Shown here: piece after piece, positions 44,768 to 53,590 of the stretch
How positions within the stretch are numbered: the first letter of the stretch is position 1
Layout of the letters: each line of letters starts with the position of its first letter
Assembly (NCBI GenBank): GCA_964503885.1
Contig: CAZDCD010000024.1
Span: forward strand, 4,091 to 68,090
Reading direction: 5' to 3'
Length of the DNA stretch: 64,000 bases
Source of the DNA: CAZDCD01 sp964503885
Lineage (GTDB): Bacteria > Bacteroidota > Bacteroidia > Bacteroidales > UBA10428
Translations under genes and position numbers: made by a program
The notes under the pieces: model-generated
What the model was told of the DNA's origin: nothing
The model's input: the letters and a program-made list of their open reading frames with translations, nothing else
Database searches by the model: none

Positions 44768-46999
44768 TTACGTTTGTGTGAATATTTTCAGGTAATCGAT
44801 CATAAGGGGAATATCAAATTCCCGTATACCCTTCTTAAGCAGGTATTTTTTGTCGGCAGAAAATTCATTCTCGAACCATGCATAATCATAGGATGATTTT
44901 TCAAGCGACAACCTGTAGCTGTTTATGGCTTCTTTTCTGTTCCCGGAGCACCACTGCATATGGCCAAGATTCAGGTAATCGTGATTATTGGGTTCTTTGT
45001 TCACAATCCTTTCCTGGTATTTCAACGCATTTTCCAGGTTACCGGTAATAAATGAACACCATGCTATCGGGCGCTGGATTTTATGATTATCCGGCGCAAG
45101 GTATTCTACCTTAAAAAAGTACTTTAGTGCATTTTTGTAATTTTCCATTTCCATATATGTCTGTCCCAGATAGACCTGAATCTGAAGGTTTTCCGGTTCT
45201 ATCTTCTCAATAGCCAGGTAATATTCTACGGCTTTCTTATACTCCCTGATCTTTCTGTAACAAAATGCGATCTTATTCAGGATCCACACCTTATTTTTTT
45301 CCAGCAATTCGGCTTTATGATAATATTCAAGTGCCTTATGAAGATCCCCGGTCTGCTGAAAACAGTAAGCGATTTTTTCGTAGAGTTCGTAATTGTTATC
45401 TTTTAATACACAGTCAAGAAACAGGTCAAGAGCTTCACGAAAATAGTTTTTTTCAAAAAAGAACTCACCGATATTGCGTAAGATATTGTGGTCGTCGACC
45501 AGAACACGGAAAAACCCGGAATTGTAAATGTCGAACGGCAGTTCAAAAATGTCCGTAAATTCGTTTTTCAGCGGATATAATTTATGGAACCGGTAAAGAT
45601 CCTGGAGGTATTGTGTAAAAACTGATTTATTCCTTGCCTTGGTATCAAGCATCTTGTCTTCCTCTGCCATTTCGTTCATTGCTTTCAGTTCCATGCTGAA
45701 CAATTCGGTCATCATCGATTTTTGGGCATCAGGCAGGTGTTTCACATTCATGCAGAATGAATATTTATCTGAATTGCACAGAAACGACGATCTTTCAAGT
45801 CCTTCGGCAAACTGTTCAATGTCAAGATCGTCCTTCAGATTTTGAAGGGCATCGGCAACCACCTCATTTTCCCTGTAAAAAGGCATAAACCAGTTGCTGA
45901 TCTCATCGAAAAAGTCAAACCTTTTCAGCAAGGCAAATGCGCTTAAAAATACATCGGAACCTTCAAGCTGCAGGTTTGAAAATTCCTCAAATTTATTGTA
46001 GATATCCGGTGAATCTTTGAAGAAATTCTCCCATTCTGGATTTTTTTCCTCCATGGTTTTTTTTGAAAAAATATTGTCCAGATCAAGTTTTTCCTCGAGC
46101 TGTGATTTTATTTTCAGCACTTCGGGCAATATTTCATCCCTGATCTTTTGGGTGATCTTTTCCGTTTCCTTCGCCCTTATAAATTGAACAATAATCATTT
46201 CAAGGTAACCAACCAGATCTTTATTGCCCTGCATGGCTTTAAGCCTGGCCAGTATCTCAGGATAATATACCAGACGCTGGTCATTCTCTTTCAGAGCAAG
46301 CAGTAATCCTGTTAGTGCCCTCTGCCATACCTGGTCTTCCCCGGCTTCATAAAAGTCGAGAAGAAGCATGATTTTCTGGCTGTCGAAATGCCTGAATACC
46401 GAAAGGGTAAGGGCGCTTACGAGTATTGATTTGTCATACCACGGAATTGAACGGTTGCTGCCTATTTTGCGTACAAGTTCAATCTCCGCCTCTTTAAATT
46501 TATCGGTAAGCCAGATCAGTTTAAAGATGTTCAGCAGGCTTGTTCTGTAATCTTCAGTCCTGTTTTCTGCTGATTTTACTTTACCTCTGACCGACTGCAA
46601 TATCTGATTAATTTCCCTTTCAAACTCAAGGTTTTCCATGAGTTCGTCGGTGTCGCCCCGTGAAATATGCATCGTCCTGTCAATTTCCTGTTTTATTCCC
46701 GAAAAGCTCAGCATCCGGTAATTGGCAATAATATCCTCACGAATATCATCGGCAAGCTCAAGAAGCGATTTCACAAGCCTCCCGTAAACCTTTATCTTTT
46801 CCGGGTCGTCAGATAATTCAAAGGAATATTTTAGCAGGTTATAATAGGTCTGAAAATTATTGTCAAGTTGAACGACTCTATCATTATTCCGGCAATGTTG
46901 CACCAGTTCTTTCAGCAGATCAAATGCTTCCTTCAGCTGCTTCTTTTCGATAAAACCAAGAAAGGTAGTATATTTCTCCGATAATTCGTTATAATTCAT
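44768..46999 (-). CDS. TPR-repeat protein
   Basis: A 743-residue soluble protein. The first 450 residues are helical with no named domain. Residues about 480-720 contain six or so tetratricopeptide repeats, seen as A..YY.KAE patterns (ALEYYHKAELLEKN, AVEYYLAIEKIEPE, ALKYFFKVEYLAPD, ALKYQERIVNKEPN). It has no signal peptide. It is behind the SiaC-like gene by 40 bases on the same strand, so the two are likely cotranscribed, which suggests a regulatory scaffold. Confidence 0.75.
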   Translation of the reverse strand: MNYNELSEKYTTFLGFIEKKQLKEAFDLLKELVQHCRNNDRVVQLDNNFQTYYNLLKYSFELSDDPEKIKVYGRLVKSLLELADDIREDIIANYRMLSFSGIKQEIDRTMHISRGDTDELMENLEFEREINQILQSVRGKVKSAENRTEDYRTSLLNIFKLIWLTDKFKEAEIELVRKIGSNRSIPWYDKSILVSALTLSVFRHFDSQKIMLLLDFYEAGEDQVWQRALTGLLLALKENDQRLVYYPEILARLKAMQGNKDLVGYLEMIIVQFIRAKETEKITQKIRDEILPEVLKIKSQLEEKLDLDNIFSKKTMEEKNPEWENFFKDSPDIYNKFEEFSNLQLEGSDVFLSAFALLKRFDFFDEISNWFMPFYRENEVVADALQNLKDDLDIEQFAEGLERSSFLCNSDKYSFCMNVKHLPDAQKSMMTELFSMELKAMNEMAEEDKMLDTKARNKSVFTQYLQDLYRFHKLYPLKNEFTDIFELPFDIYNSGFFRVLVDDHNILRNIGEFFFEKNYFREALDLFLDCVLKDNNYELYEKIAYCFQQTGDLHKALEYYHKAELLEKNKVWILNKIAFCYRKIREYKKAVEYYLAIEKIEPENLQIQVYLGQTYMEMENYKNALKYFFKVEYLAPDNHKIQRPIAWCSFITGNLENALKYQERIVNKEPNNHDYLNLGHMQWCSGNRKEAINSYRLSLEKSSYDYAWFENEFSADKKYLLKKGIREFDIPLMIDYLKIFTQT

Positions 47000-47039
47000 G
47001 TCTTTACAAAAATAATCCGGTCAAACTTTCCTTAACTGG

Positions 47040-47432
47040 TCAATTTAACCCATCCTGTTTAGCTGCAATGAGTTTGAAAGAAATATTGCAACTGGAGGCA
47101 AAATCCTCGCCCATCTCCTTCATTTCCATATCACCATGGTCGTAAAACCAGGACACCCTGACCTTCAGCCCTTTATCAAGGATTTGTTCAAGCACAGAAA
47201 TGATGGTATGCACCATTTTCGTGGAACTGCTGTTCAGGTACTCAAATTTAAGTTTCAGATCGGTTTCATGATTAGGATTCCTGCAATACTTCGTCAGCCA
47301 GTCCAGAACCGGCCGGTAAAACTCAAAGATATTTGCCGGCAATGATGCACCATATATTTCAAATATATTGCCTGTTTTATCGAGGCATATGTAAGGAGTA
47401 TCTGCAGTACCTTCAATAACCAATGGTTTCAT
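47040..47432 (-). CDS. SiaC-family regulatory phosphoprotein (DUF1987)
   Basis: A 130-residue protein of the SiaC family, which in Pseudomonas is switched by a kinase (SiaB) and a PP2C-type phosphatase (SiaA) and controls a diguanylate cyclase. The phosphorylation segment is present as YLNSSSTKMV with Thr71 at the expected place (Thr68 in Pseudomonas). The N-terminal IEGTADTPYI and the late FYDHGDMEMKEMGEDF are family marks. The divergent neighbour 257 bases away encodes a SpoIIE-type phosphatase, the natural SiaA counterpart. No SiaB-like gene is in the window. Confidence 0.88.
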   Translation of the reverse strand: MKPLVIEGTADTPYICLDKTGNIFEIYGASLPANIFEFYRPVLDWLTKYCRNPNHETDLKLKFEYLNSSSTKMVHTIISVLEQILDKGLKVRVSWFYDHGDMEMKEMGEDFASSCNISFKLIAAKQDGLN

Positions 47433-47641
47433 AATGCAATTTTTTCCAGGAATTACCGAAAAGGTTTATCTCCATAAAAGTAATAAAAAGTGATGGATTA
47501 TTACCATGAATTCCATATTCGATTGCAGAAATTCCTTTTAGCATGCCGTGTATTTCAGGAAAAAAGAATAACGGGCCAAACTCATTGTTTCTACTTGATA
47601 AAACAACATTTTTTGTTGAAAGTTTATTGAATATTTTATGT

Positions 47642-47649
47642 TAACTTTA
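47642..47649 (+). promoter_or_regulatory. Possible -7 box before the phosphatase gene
   Basis: TAACTTTA has one difference from TAnnTTTG, and TTTTGTTG lies about 23 bases upstream. The distance to the ATG is 40 bases. Confidence 0.35.
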
Positions 47650-47689
47650 GTATTAATTGGTATATTTTTACCCAGATAAAGTAAAAAAA

Positions 47690-50257
47690 ATGAGAAGGAT
47701 ATTTTGGTTGCTTATAGCAGGATTCGGGGTTATCCATTCAGTTTATCCGGCATCAGATGCACCAGAAGCCGGCATCTATTCAATATCTGGTTCCGCCAAG
47801 ACCTCCCTCAATTGTTTTGTTCGATCGTTTTCAATTCAACCGGGAGATAAAGCAAAAGAATTCCGGAAACATATTGCCGTTGGCGACAGTCTGATGGACC
47901 GTAAACAATACCAGCTGGCTATGGCTGAATTTCAGAAAGCATCTGAACTCCTTCCATACGAAGAATATCCGCGGTTGCAAATGCAAAAAATCGAAGCCAT
48001 ACTGGGTGTCAGGCAGTTGGAGGAAGATAAGAAAAAGCAGGGTTCGACTGAAATACCGGTAACTACAGCTTTACAGGATACATCCAGGGCACCGGCTGTC
48101 CGGCAGGCCCTTAAACCAGCCATTGCTGCAGAGAAAAAAATCAACCGGGACAGCATCAGGACCGCTATCCTGAACAAGTATGAAACCACCTTGAAGAATA
48201 TCGAATCACAGGAAAATCCAGAAGAAAAATCGGATGTGCTTACTACCATTGCCGGTGAATTGAAGGATGCGGGTGATCATGGCGAGGCCCTGAATTATTA
48301 CGAAAAGTCACTGTCCATCCAGGAAGAACAGGGAAACAAGGAAAAGGCAGCAGATATCCTGCAGGATATGGCTGATGTGTATGTCGATTCGGGCGCTTAC
48401 ACCAGTTCCATCACATCCCTTGAAAAAGCCGTAAAACTGAAGAGCGAGACCGGCAACCAGGAAGGGGCATCGGATGTCCGGTCGAAGATCGGGAAAGTAT
48501 ACGAAACCATTTACAATTATGATCAGGCGCTGAATAATTACGAAAAATCGGCAGAAACAAAAACCTTGATCAATGATAAGAAGGGATTGTCGAATGTCAT
48601 GGACAATATCGGGAATATCTATTTTAAACAGCAGATTCTTGATAAATCTATCGATTCATATAAAAAAGCTGCAGAATTGAATGAGCGGCTTAATAATCCG
48701 GAGGAGCTTGGGTCGACTTATAACAAGATGGGGGTCGCATTTTATGAACTTGGTAACTACGACGAAGCTGAAACTTACTACCAGAGGTCATATGACCTCA
48801 AACAGAAGACAGGGAATACAAAAGAAGCTTCCATGGCTCTGAACAACCTGGGTAATCTCAATTACAACCAGAACAAAATCAAAAAAGCCATCTCGTTCTA
48901 CGAAGAATCGTTGTCGTTGAAAGAAAGCAGCAATTATACCTACGGGAAAGCTGTGAGCTATTACAACCTGGGCAATGCCTACAAGCAGATAAGTGCTGTT
49001 CCGCAGGCCGTAAAATATTTCGAAAACTGCCTTTCCCTGTCGGAACGGAACAATTTCGGGGAATTGCGCGCCAGGAGCCTGAAAGAACTTGCACTTCTCT
49101 ACAGGAAACAGGGCGAAACCGAAAAGGCTGCGGCATATGAGACACTGGTTAAAAGGAGTGATTTCAAAGACGTTGACATAGGTGCACAACTTTCTGAAAG
49201 TGTGATCATGGGTGAAGCTGACGAAAGCCAGAAGCTCATCTCTTTTCTTACAGAAGAGGTTCTGAAGCAGAAGGAAATAGCTGAGCGGGAAGCCAGCGAG
49301 CGTGCCCGCGAAAACCAGATCAACAGCCAACGGTTGCGGTTAAAAAACGAACAGATCAAGAGGCAGCGGATTGTGCTGATCTCTATGATAGCTGTTATTG
49401 CGCTTGTGATCGTTCTGCTCAGCTTGTTCTATTACCAGATGATCCAGAAAAAAAAGGCAAACAAGGCGCTCACTGAAAAAAACAACCTGATCTCAAAACA
49501 AGCCAAACTTATTTATGATAATATCAAATCAGCCAGTGCCATACAGCGTGCTGCCATGCCGCCGGATTCGATGATGGAAACCGAACTTCCCCAGCATTTC
49601 ATACTGAACATGCCTAAAGATATTGTAAGCGGAGACTTCTACTGGATGGAAAAACGCGACGGAAGGCTGTTCGTTGCGGTTGCAGATTGCACGGGTCACG
49701 GGGTGCAGGGTGCAGTGGTGAGTATGCTCGGAATGGCCCTGCTGAATGAGATCGTAAATAAAAGTTATGATGCCCATTCCGGGGAAATCCTGAACCAGCT
49801 GAGTGCAAAACTTAAGGAATCACTTCATGCCAGCGGTGATATAGCCGAAATTCGTGAAGGTATGGACATTGTGCTGTGCAGATTTAATAAGGACCTTACC
49901 GAGATTGAATTTGCGGGTGCAAACAACCCGGTATACATTGTCAGGAATAACGACGTGCTGGAATTCAAAGGCGACAGGTCTCCTATCGGTTATTACAGCA
50001 AAGAAGTAGATTTTACGAATAAGGCCATAAAACTGCAGAAAGGTGATTCCGTGTATATGTTCTCGGATGGCTATGCTGATCAGCTCAATGGTGAGAATTA
50101 CAAAAAATTTCTCCCAAAAAGGTTCCGGGAGCTGCTCATTGAAATAGATGCGCTGAATATGGAAGAGCGGCGTGCTACCTTGCTGACCCAGTTCCATCAA
50201 TGGAGAGGCACATTTCAGCAGGTTGATGATGTTATGGTTATGTGCGTGAAAGTTTAA
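47690..50257 (+). CDS. Membrane SpoIIE/PP2C phosphatase with periplasmic TPR sensor (SiaA-like)
   Basis: An 855-residue signalling phosphatase. A signal peptide or anchor starts it. About nine TPRs fill residues 60-480 (typical ALNYYEKSLSIQEEQGN, AVKLKSETGNQEGA and so on). A coiled coil (520-570) and one membrane segment (VLISMIAVIALVIVLLSLFY) follow. The C-terminal 220 residues are a SpoIIE domain with the metal-binding acids in VSGDFYW, VAVADCTGHG and MFSDGYADQ. The TPR part is therefore outside the cytoplasm and the phosphatase inside. Its divergent neighbour is a SiaC-like phosphoprotein, its likely substrate. The ATG at 47690 is chosen since earlier residues from TTG would precede the signal peptide. 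Confidence 0.88.
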   Translation: MRRIFWLLIAGFGVIHSVYPASDAPEAGIYSISGSAKTSLNCFVRSFSIQPGDKAKEFRKHIAVGDSLMDRKQYQLAMAEFQKASELLPYEEYPRLQMQKIEAILGVRQLEEDKKKQGSTEIPVTTALQDTSRAPAVRQALKPAIAAEKKINRDSIRTAILNKYETTLKNIESQENPEEKSDVLTTIAGELKDAGDHGEALNYYEKSLSIQEEQGNKEKAADILQDMADVYVDSGAYTSSITSLEKAVKLKSETGNQEGASDVRSKIGKVYETIYNYDQALNNYEKSAETKTLINDKKGLSNVMDNIGNIYFKQQILDKSIDSYKKAAELNERLNNPEELGSTYNKMGVAFYELGNYDEAETYYQRSYDLKQKTGNTKEASMALNNLGNLNYNQNKIKKAISFYEESLSLKESSNYTYGKAVSYYNLGNAYKQISAVPQAVKYFENCLSLSERNNFGELRARSLKELALLYRKQGETEKAAAYETLVKRSDFKDVDIGAQLSESVIMGEADESQKLISFLTEEVLKQKEIAEREASERARENQINSQRLRLKNEQIKRQRIVLISMIAVIALVIVLLSLFYYQMIQKKKANKALTEKNNLISKQAKLIYDNIKSASAIQRAAMPPDSMMETELPQHFILNMPKDIVSGDFYWMEKRDGRLFVAVADCTGHGVQGAVVSMLGMALLNEIVNKSYDAHSGEILNQLSAKLKESLHASGDIAEIREGMDIVLCRFNKDLTEIEFAGANNPVYIVRNNDVLEFKGDRSPIGYYSKEVDFTNKAIKLQKGDSVYMFSDGYADQLNGENYKKFLPKRFRELLIEIDALNMEERRATLLTQFHQWRGTFQQVDDVMVMCVKV

Positions 50258-50266
50258 CCCGTAACA

Positions 50267-50953
50267 TCAGTGATCATTACCAGCAAAATCACCCAGATCA
50301 AATAATTTTACTTCGAAATTTTTCTCGAGGATCAATCTTGGAAGGTCAACGATATCAAGCACACTGTTATCGATAATGGCTGAATCGGACGTTGCAATGA
50401 TCCCTTCGCGGTATCCGGTGATCAGGTGATCGGCAGATTTAACCATTTCAACCTCACCATGAATGCCATAATCCGCAAGCCTGGAGCTCAGCAAAGCCTG
50501 ATGCCTTGTGCTGTGCGATACCGGGGAATCGATTAAGAGCAGTACAGCCGACGGAATGTTTTCCCTGAGATAACTATACAGTAAATCAACACTGTTCAGA
50601 AACAGGTTCTCATCCCTGAGTTTTCCGTGGAGCGAGCCGGCGTCGCGAACAATGCCATCGTTGCCGATAAAGACTGTCCGACCAAGATAATAATTAAGAA
50701 TGGTAAATAATACATTATATCCGTCGATGATCAGCAGTACATCCCTGATGTTTTTAACGAGACGCTTCCTCCTGGATTCTGCAAGGGCATCACTCGTAAC
50801 ACCCCGGTAGAGGATTGTCCGCTGATCCCTGCTTAAGCGGTACCTGTCACCCGAAAGCTTTAATGTACCCCGTTCGGGATAATGGCGGTTGATCAGGTAG
50901 TAATAATCCTTCAAGGCACTGAAAAAATCATCCGAAAACAGAACATCAGCCAT
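50267..50953 (-). CDS. DUF434/DUF5616 protein with PIN/NYN-like pattern
   Basis: A 228-residue protein of the DUF434 family. The N-terminal part has the DUF434 pattern (DYYYLINRHYPERGTLKLSG, LYRGV). The C-terminal part carries spaced acids in a nuclease-like order: IIDGYNVLFT, LLIDSPVS, SADHLI and TSDSAIID. This resembles PIN/NYN RNase folds, but activity is unknown. It lies 23 bases behind an ATP-grasp gene and close to a radical SAM gene on the same strand. It converges with the phosphatase gene, with 9 bases between stops. Confidence 0.75.
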   Translation of the reverse strand: MADVLFSDDFFSALKDYYYLINRHYPERGTLKLSGDRYRLSRDQRTILYRGVTSDALAESRRKRLVKNIRDVLLIIDGYNVLFTILNYYLGRTVFIGNDGIVRDAGSLHGKLRDENLFLNSVDLLYSYLRENIPSAVLLLIDSPVSHSTRHQALLSSRLADYGIHGEVEMVKSADHLITGYREGIIATSDSAIIDNSVLDIVDLPRLILEKNFEVKLFDLGDFAGNDH

Positions 50954-50976
50954 TTATTAATTGCATGTTACAGGTT

Positions 50977-51915
50977 TCAGTAAAGATCCGAGGGATGAAA
51001 TGTCCGCTGAAAGGCAAACTCTACGAGGGCCCTGGCCACATTAATTCCGGTCACTTCTTCAAAGTGATTCCACTGGGGCGACCGGTTCGATTCGATATAA
51101 TACATCCGGCCGTTAATGTCGCGGGCCACATCGAGTCCTACAAGCCCTTTTTTGCTGGCACATTTTTCGATAAAATGCACGATATCAGGGTCATCGGCCA
51201 AAACAAATTTACCACCCTGTGCCGCATTCCGTACGATCTTACCTTCCGCTGCTATCTTTCTGACAATTCCGAGGCATTTCCCTCCCAATACAATGCCCCT
51301 GTATTCATCGCTGATCTCGATAAATTGCTGTATGATAAGTCCGGTGGTTAAATGGTTGCCATTTTTGTAATTTTTTTTAAAGTATTCCAGGGCTTCATCA
51401 GCCGTATATGCCAGGAACACATTTTCCCCCCTCTTTCCTTTTGCCGGTTTGATAATCAGAGGCAGCATGTTGTTTGCCTGCATATGGTTGAGCGATTCCA
51501 CGGCAGATTCATAATCGAATACGATATAGCTCGAAGGCAGAATATTCCGGACAAAACCTTTCATGGAATCGAACAACTTACCTGAAGGCGCTCCACTGAA
51601 ACGTTCCAGGGGATCAATTATATCGCATCCGCAATAATGCAGATTTCGTGCAAGCAATGAAATGGGTCCTTCGTAACCTGCAATGCTTCGAAAAATAATG
51701 CTGTTCAGCACACTGATATCACCGGATTGGTATTCGATGCGCGGTTTTTTTTCATCTTTTTCAAACCCATGCAGCACCTTTGACGGGTCAATTAAGATTA
51801 CTTCGTCGTAAATCCCTGTGGCTTCCCTGATCAGGCAGCTGATCTCATACCCTGTATTTCCCGATGCCATATTCTCTTCTGTAAGGCCTGCACTGCAAAT
51901 CCCGAGTTTTTTCAC
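50977..51915 (-). CDS. RimK-like ATP-grasp ligase
   Basis: A 312-residue enzyme of the ATP-grasp type that joins amino acids or similar groups to a carboxylate. Motifs: LPLIIKPAKGKRGENVFLA (ATP-binding lysine and glycine loop), LIIQQFIEI, and the metal site MYYIESNRSPQW. RimK relatives add glutamate to peptides or small molecules; this one's substrate is unknown. It starts with GTG. It sits between the DUF434 gene and a PflX-like radical SAM gene, all on one strand. Confidence 0.85.
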   Translation of the reverse strand: MKKLGICSAGLTEENMASGNTGYEISCLIREATGIYDEVILIDPSKVLHGFEKDEKKPRIEYQSGDISVLNSIIFRSIAGYEGPISLLARNLHYCGCDIIDPLERFSGAPSGKLFDSMKGFVRNILPSSYIVFDYESAVESLNHMQANNMLPLIIKPAKGKRGENVFLAYTADEALEYFKKNYKNGNHLTTGLIIQQFIEISDEYRGIVLGGKCLGIVRKIAAEGKIVRNAAQGGKFVLADDPDIVHFIEKCASKKGLVGLDVARDINGRMYYIESNRSPQWNHFEEVTGINVARALVEFAFQRTFHPSDLY

Positions 51916-51977
51916 AATAGTACGCTGTTATTTTTCATTGAAGATCTGAGCTGAGATCCGGAACCATAATCTACCGG

Positions 51978-52889
51978 TCAGACCGAATGATCAATTCTTT
52001 TCAACCCATTCTCAGAGGCAAAATTAATGATTTCATGATACTCTTCCCGGGTTATTCTCCGGGTAAGGTTCGAATTTTCAGACGATCTGTATTCCGGTCT
52101 GTACTGATCCATAATGTTCAGGTAGGTATCAGCTGACAGACCCGCAATAAACCGGATGATCTTTTTTGATTCATTGAGGTAGCCCGGTAAAATAAGGTGC
52201 CTGACAATAAGTCCCCTGTATGCAATGCCATGCGCATCTGTCTTAAGATCCCCGACTTGCCTGTACATTTCTTTAATGGCCATTTTGGCTATCTGCGGAT
52301 AATATCTGGCATTGCTTAGGCTGAATGCGGTTTTTTCGTCGTAATATTTAAAATCGGGCATGTAAATATCCACAATGCCATCAAGCAATTTTAAGGTTTC
52401 GGTGTTTTCATATCCTCCGCAATTATATACAAGTGGAAGTTTCAACCCATTGCCGGCCGCAATTTCAAGCGATCTTAACACCGGGTACACCATGTGTGTG
52501 GGGGTAACCAGATTTATATTGTGGCACCCCTGTTCCTGCAACGAGAGCATAAGTCCGGCAAGCTCATCCACAGGAATCTCATGACCTGCGCCCTGCTGAG
52601 AAATATCGAAGTTCTGGCAGTAAATGCAGTGCAGGTTACAGCTTGAGAAAAAAATGGTGCCGCTGCCGGAGAAACCTACGAGTGGAGGCTCTTCGCCAAA
52701 ATGCGGACCTGCTGATGCCACTACCGGATTCAGATAGCTCAGGCAATACCCGTCAGCACATTCAAACCTGTTGACGCCGCAATTGTGCGGGCACATTGAG
52801 CACCGCATGCATATTTTTCCGGCTTTTGCAATTCTTTCCTGCAATTCACCGGATTTATGCAGCCTGATATAGCCGGGAGTATACACCAA
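51978..52889 (-). CDS. PflX-like radical SAM protein (COG1313)
   Basis: A 303-residue radical SAM protein of the PflX type, often labelled a putative pyruvate formate-lyase activating enzyme. The radical SAM cluster is at Cys84, Cys88 and Cys91 (SCNLHCIYCQNF). The N-terminus has extra cysteines, CMRCSMCPHNC (27-37) with Cys44 and Cys49, which may bind a further cluster or zinc. The C-terminal IMDQYRPEY is a family mark. No formate-lyase gene is nearby, so another peptide or protein substrate is possible. The start must be TTG at 52889 or GTG at 52886, as a stop lies two codons upstream. Confidence 0.85.
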   Translation of the reverse strand: MVYTPGYIRLHKSGELQERIAKAGKICMRCSMCPHNCGVNRFECADGYCLSYLNPVVASAGPHFGEEPPLVGFSGSGTIFFSSCNLHCIYCQNFDISQQGAGHEIPVDELAGLMLSLQEQGCHNINLVTPTHMVYPVLRSLEIAAGNGLKLPLVYNCGGYENTETLKLLDGIVDIYMPDFKYYDEKTAFSLSNARYYPQIAKMAIKEMYRQVGDLKTDAHGIAYRGLIVRHLILPGYLNESKKIIRFIAGLSADTYLNIMDQYRPEYRSSENSNLTRRITREEYHEIINFASENGLKRIDHSV

Positions 52890-53071
52890 TGTTTATGTCG
52901 AACAAAATGAAAAATTACAAAAAAATACAGAAAGAAATGGCTTAAAGACCAAATTAGTATCCGGGTCTATTTAACACTTATCCTTTTGTAAACCGGAATA
53001 ATCAGGCAGAGCAGGATCACTCTGATCATACAAATTAAGGAAAAGTTACTCCGAAAGAGCGGCATATTTTT

Positions 53072-53079
53072 TAACTTTG
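53072..53079 (+). promoter_or_regulatory. -7 box before the ArsC-like gene
   Basis: TAACTTTG matches TAnnTTTG and lies 30 bases before the ATG. The upstream spacer (52890-53071) is AT-rich and otherwise unremarkable. Confidence 0.4.
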
Positions 53080-53109
53080 TTAAGAATTATCGAACACACA
53101 TCTTCTGCC

Positions 53110-53454
53110 ATGATAAAGATTTACCACAACCCGCGTTGTAAAAAAAGCCGCGAAGGTTTGCAATACCTGAAGGAAAAGTCGGTCGAGTTTGAAGTTATTG
53201 ACTACATAAGCAGTCCGCTTGCTGTTGAGGAACTGAAAGAGATCCTCCTGAAGATGAACAAGAAACCGGCAGAGCTTGTAAGAAAACAGGAAGAATACTA
53301 TAAGAAAGAGCTTAAAGGCAGAAATTTCACCGACGAAGAATGGCTGAGGATACTGGTGGAAAACCCCAGGCTGATCCGGAGGCCGGTAATTGTCGGAAAA
53401 TATAAGGCAGTGATCGGGCAGCCGGTGGAGAATATTGAAAAAGTGATTGGGTGA
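53110..53454 (+). CDS. ArsC/YffB-family thioredoxin-fold protein
   Basis: A 114-residue protein of the arsenate reductase (ArsC) family. The active-site loop is IYHNPRCKKSREG with Cys10, in the place where ArsC has its catalytic cysteine. The later RRPVIVGKYKAVIGQP carries two of the expected arginines. There is no ars operon around, and many members act as general thioredoxin-fold or Spx-like proteins, so arsenate reduction is only one option. The ATG at 53110 is used rather than the TTG at 53077. Confidence 0.82.
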   Translation: MIKIYHNPRCKKSREGLQYLKEKSVEFEVIDYISSPLAVEELKEILLKMNKKPAELVRKQEEYYKKELKGRNFTDEEWLRILVENPRLIRRPVIVGKYKAVIGQPVENIEKVIG

Positions 53455-53560
53455 TCGGGCGATCAGGTAATGAATAAATGAAGCACAATAGATTGATGTT
53501 AAATAGAAGATTAAAAATATTGGATTTAATATACAAGAACGGACAAGATAATATTAAATA

Positions 53561-53582
53561 ACTTAATCACTTAATCACTTTA
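53561..53582. repeat. ACTTAATC tandem words before fumC
   Basis: ACTTAATC occurs twice in a row, followed by ACTTTA, directly before the fumC start. It is a short imperfect tandem repeat of the same kind as in other spacers here. Confidence 0.4.
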
Positions 53583-53590
53583 TAACTGCC

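Noticed and set aside
53110..53454. Arsenic resistance gene
   Set aside because: No arsB, acr3 or arsR neighbour is present; the family also includes proteins without arsenate reductase activity.
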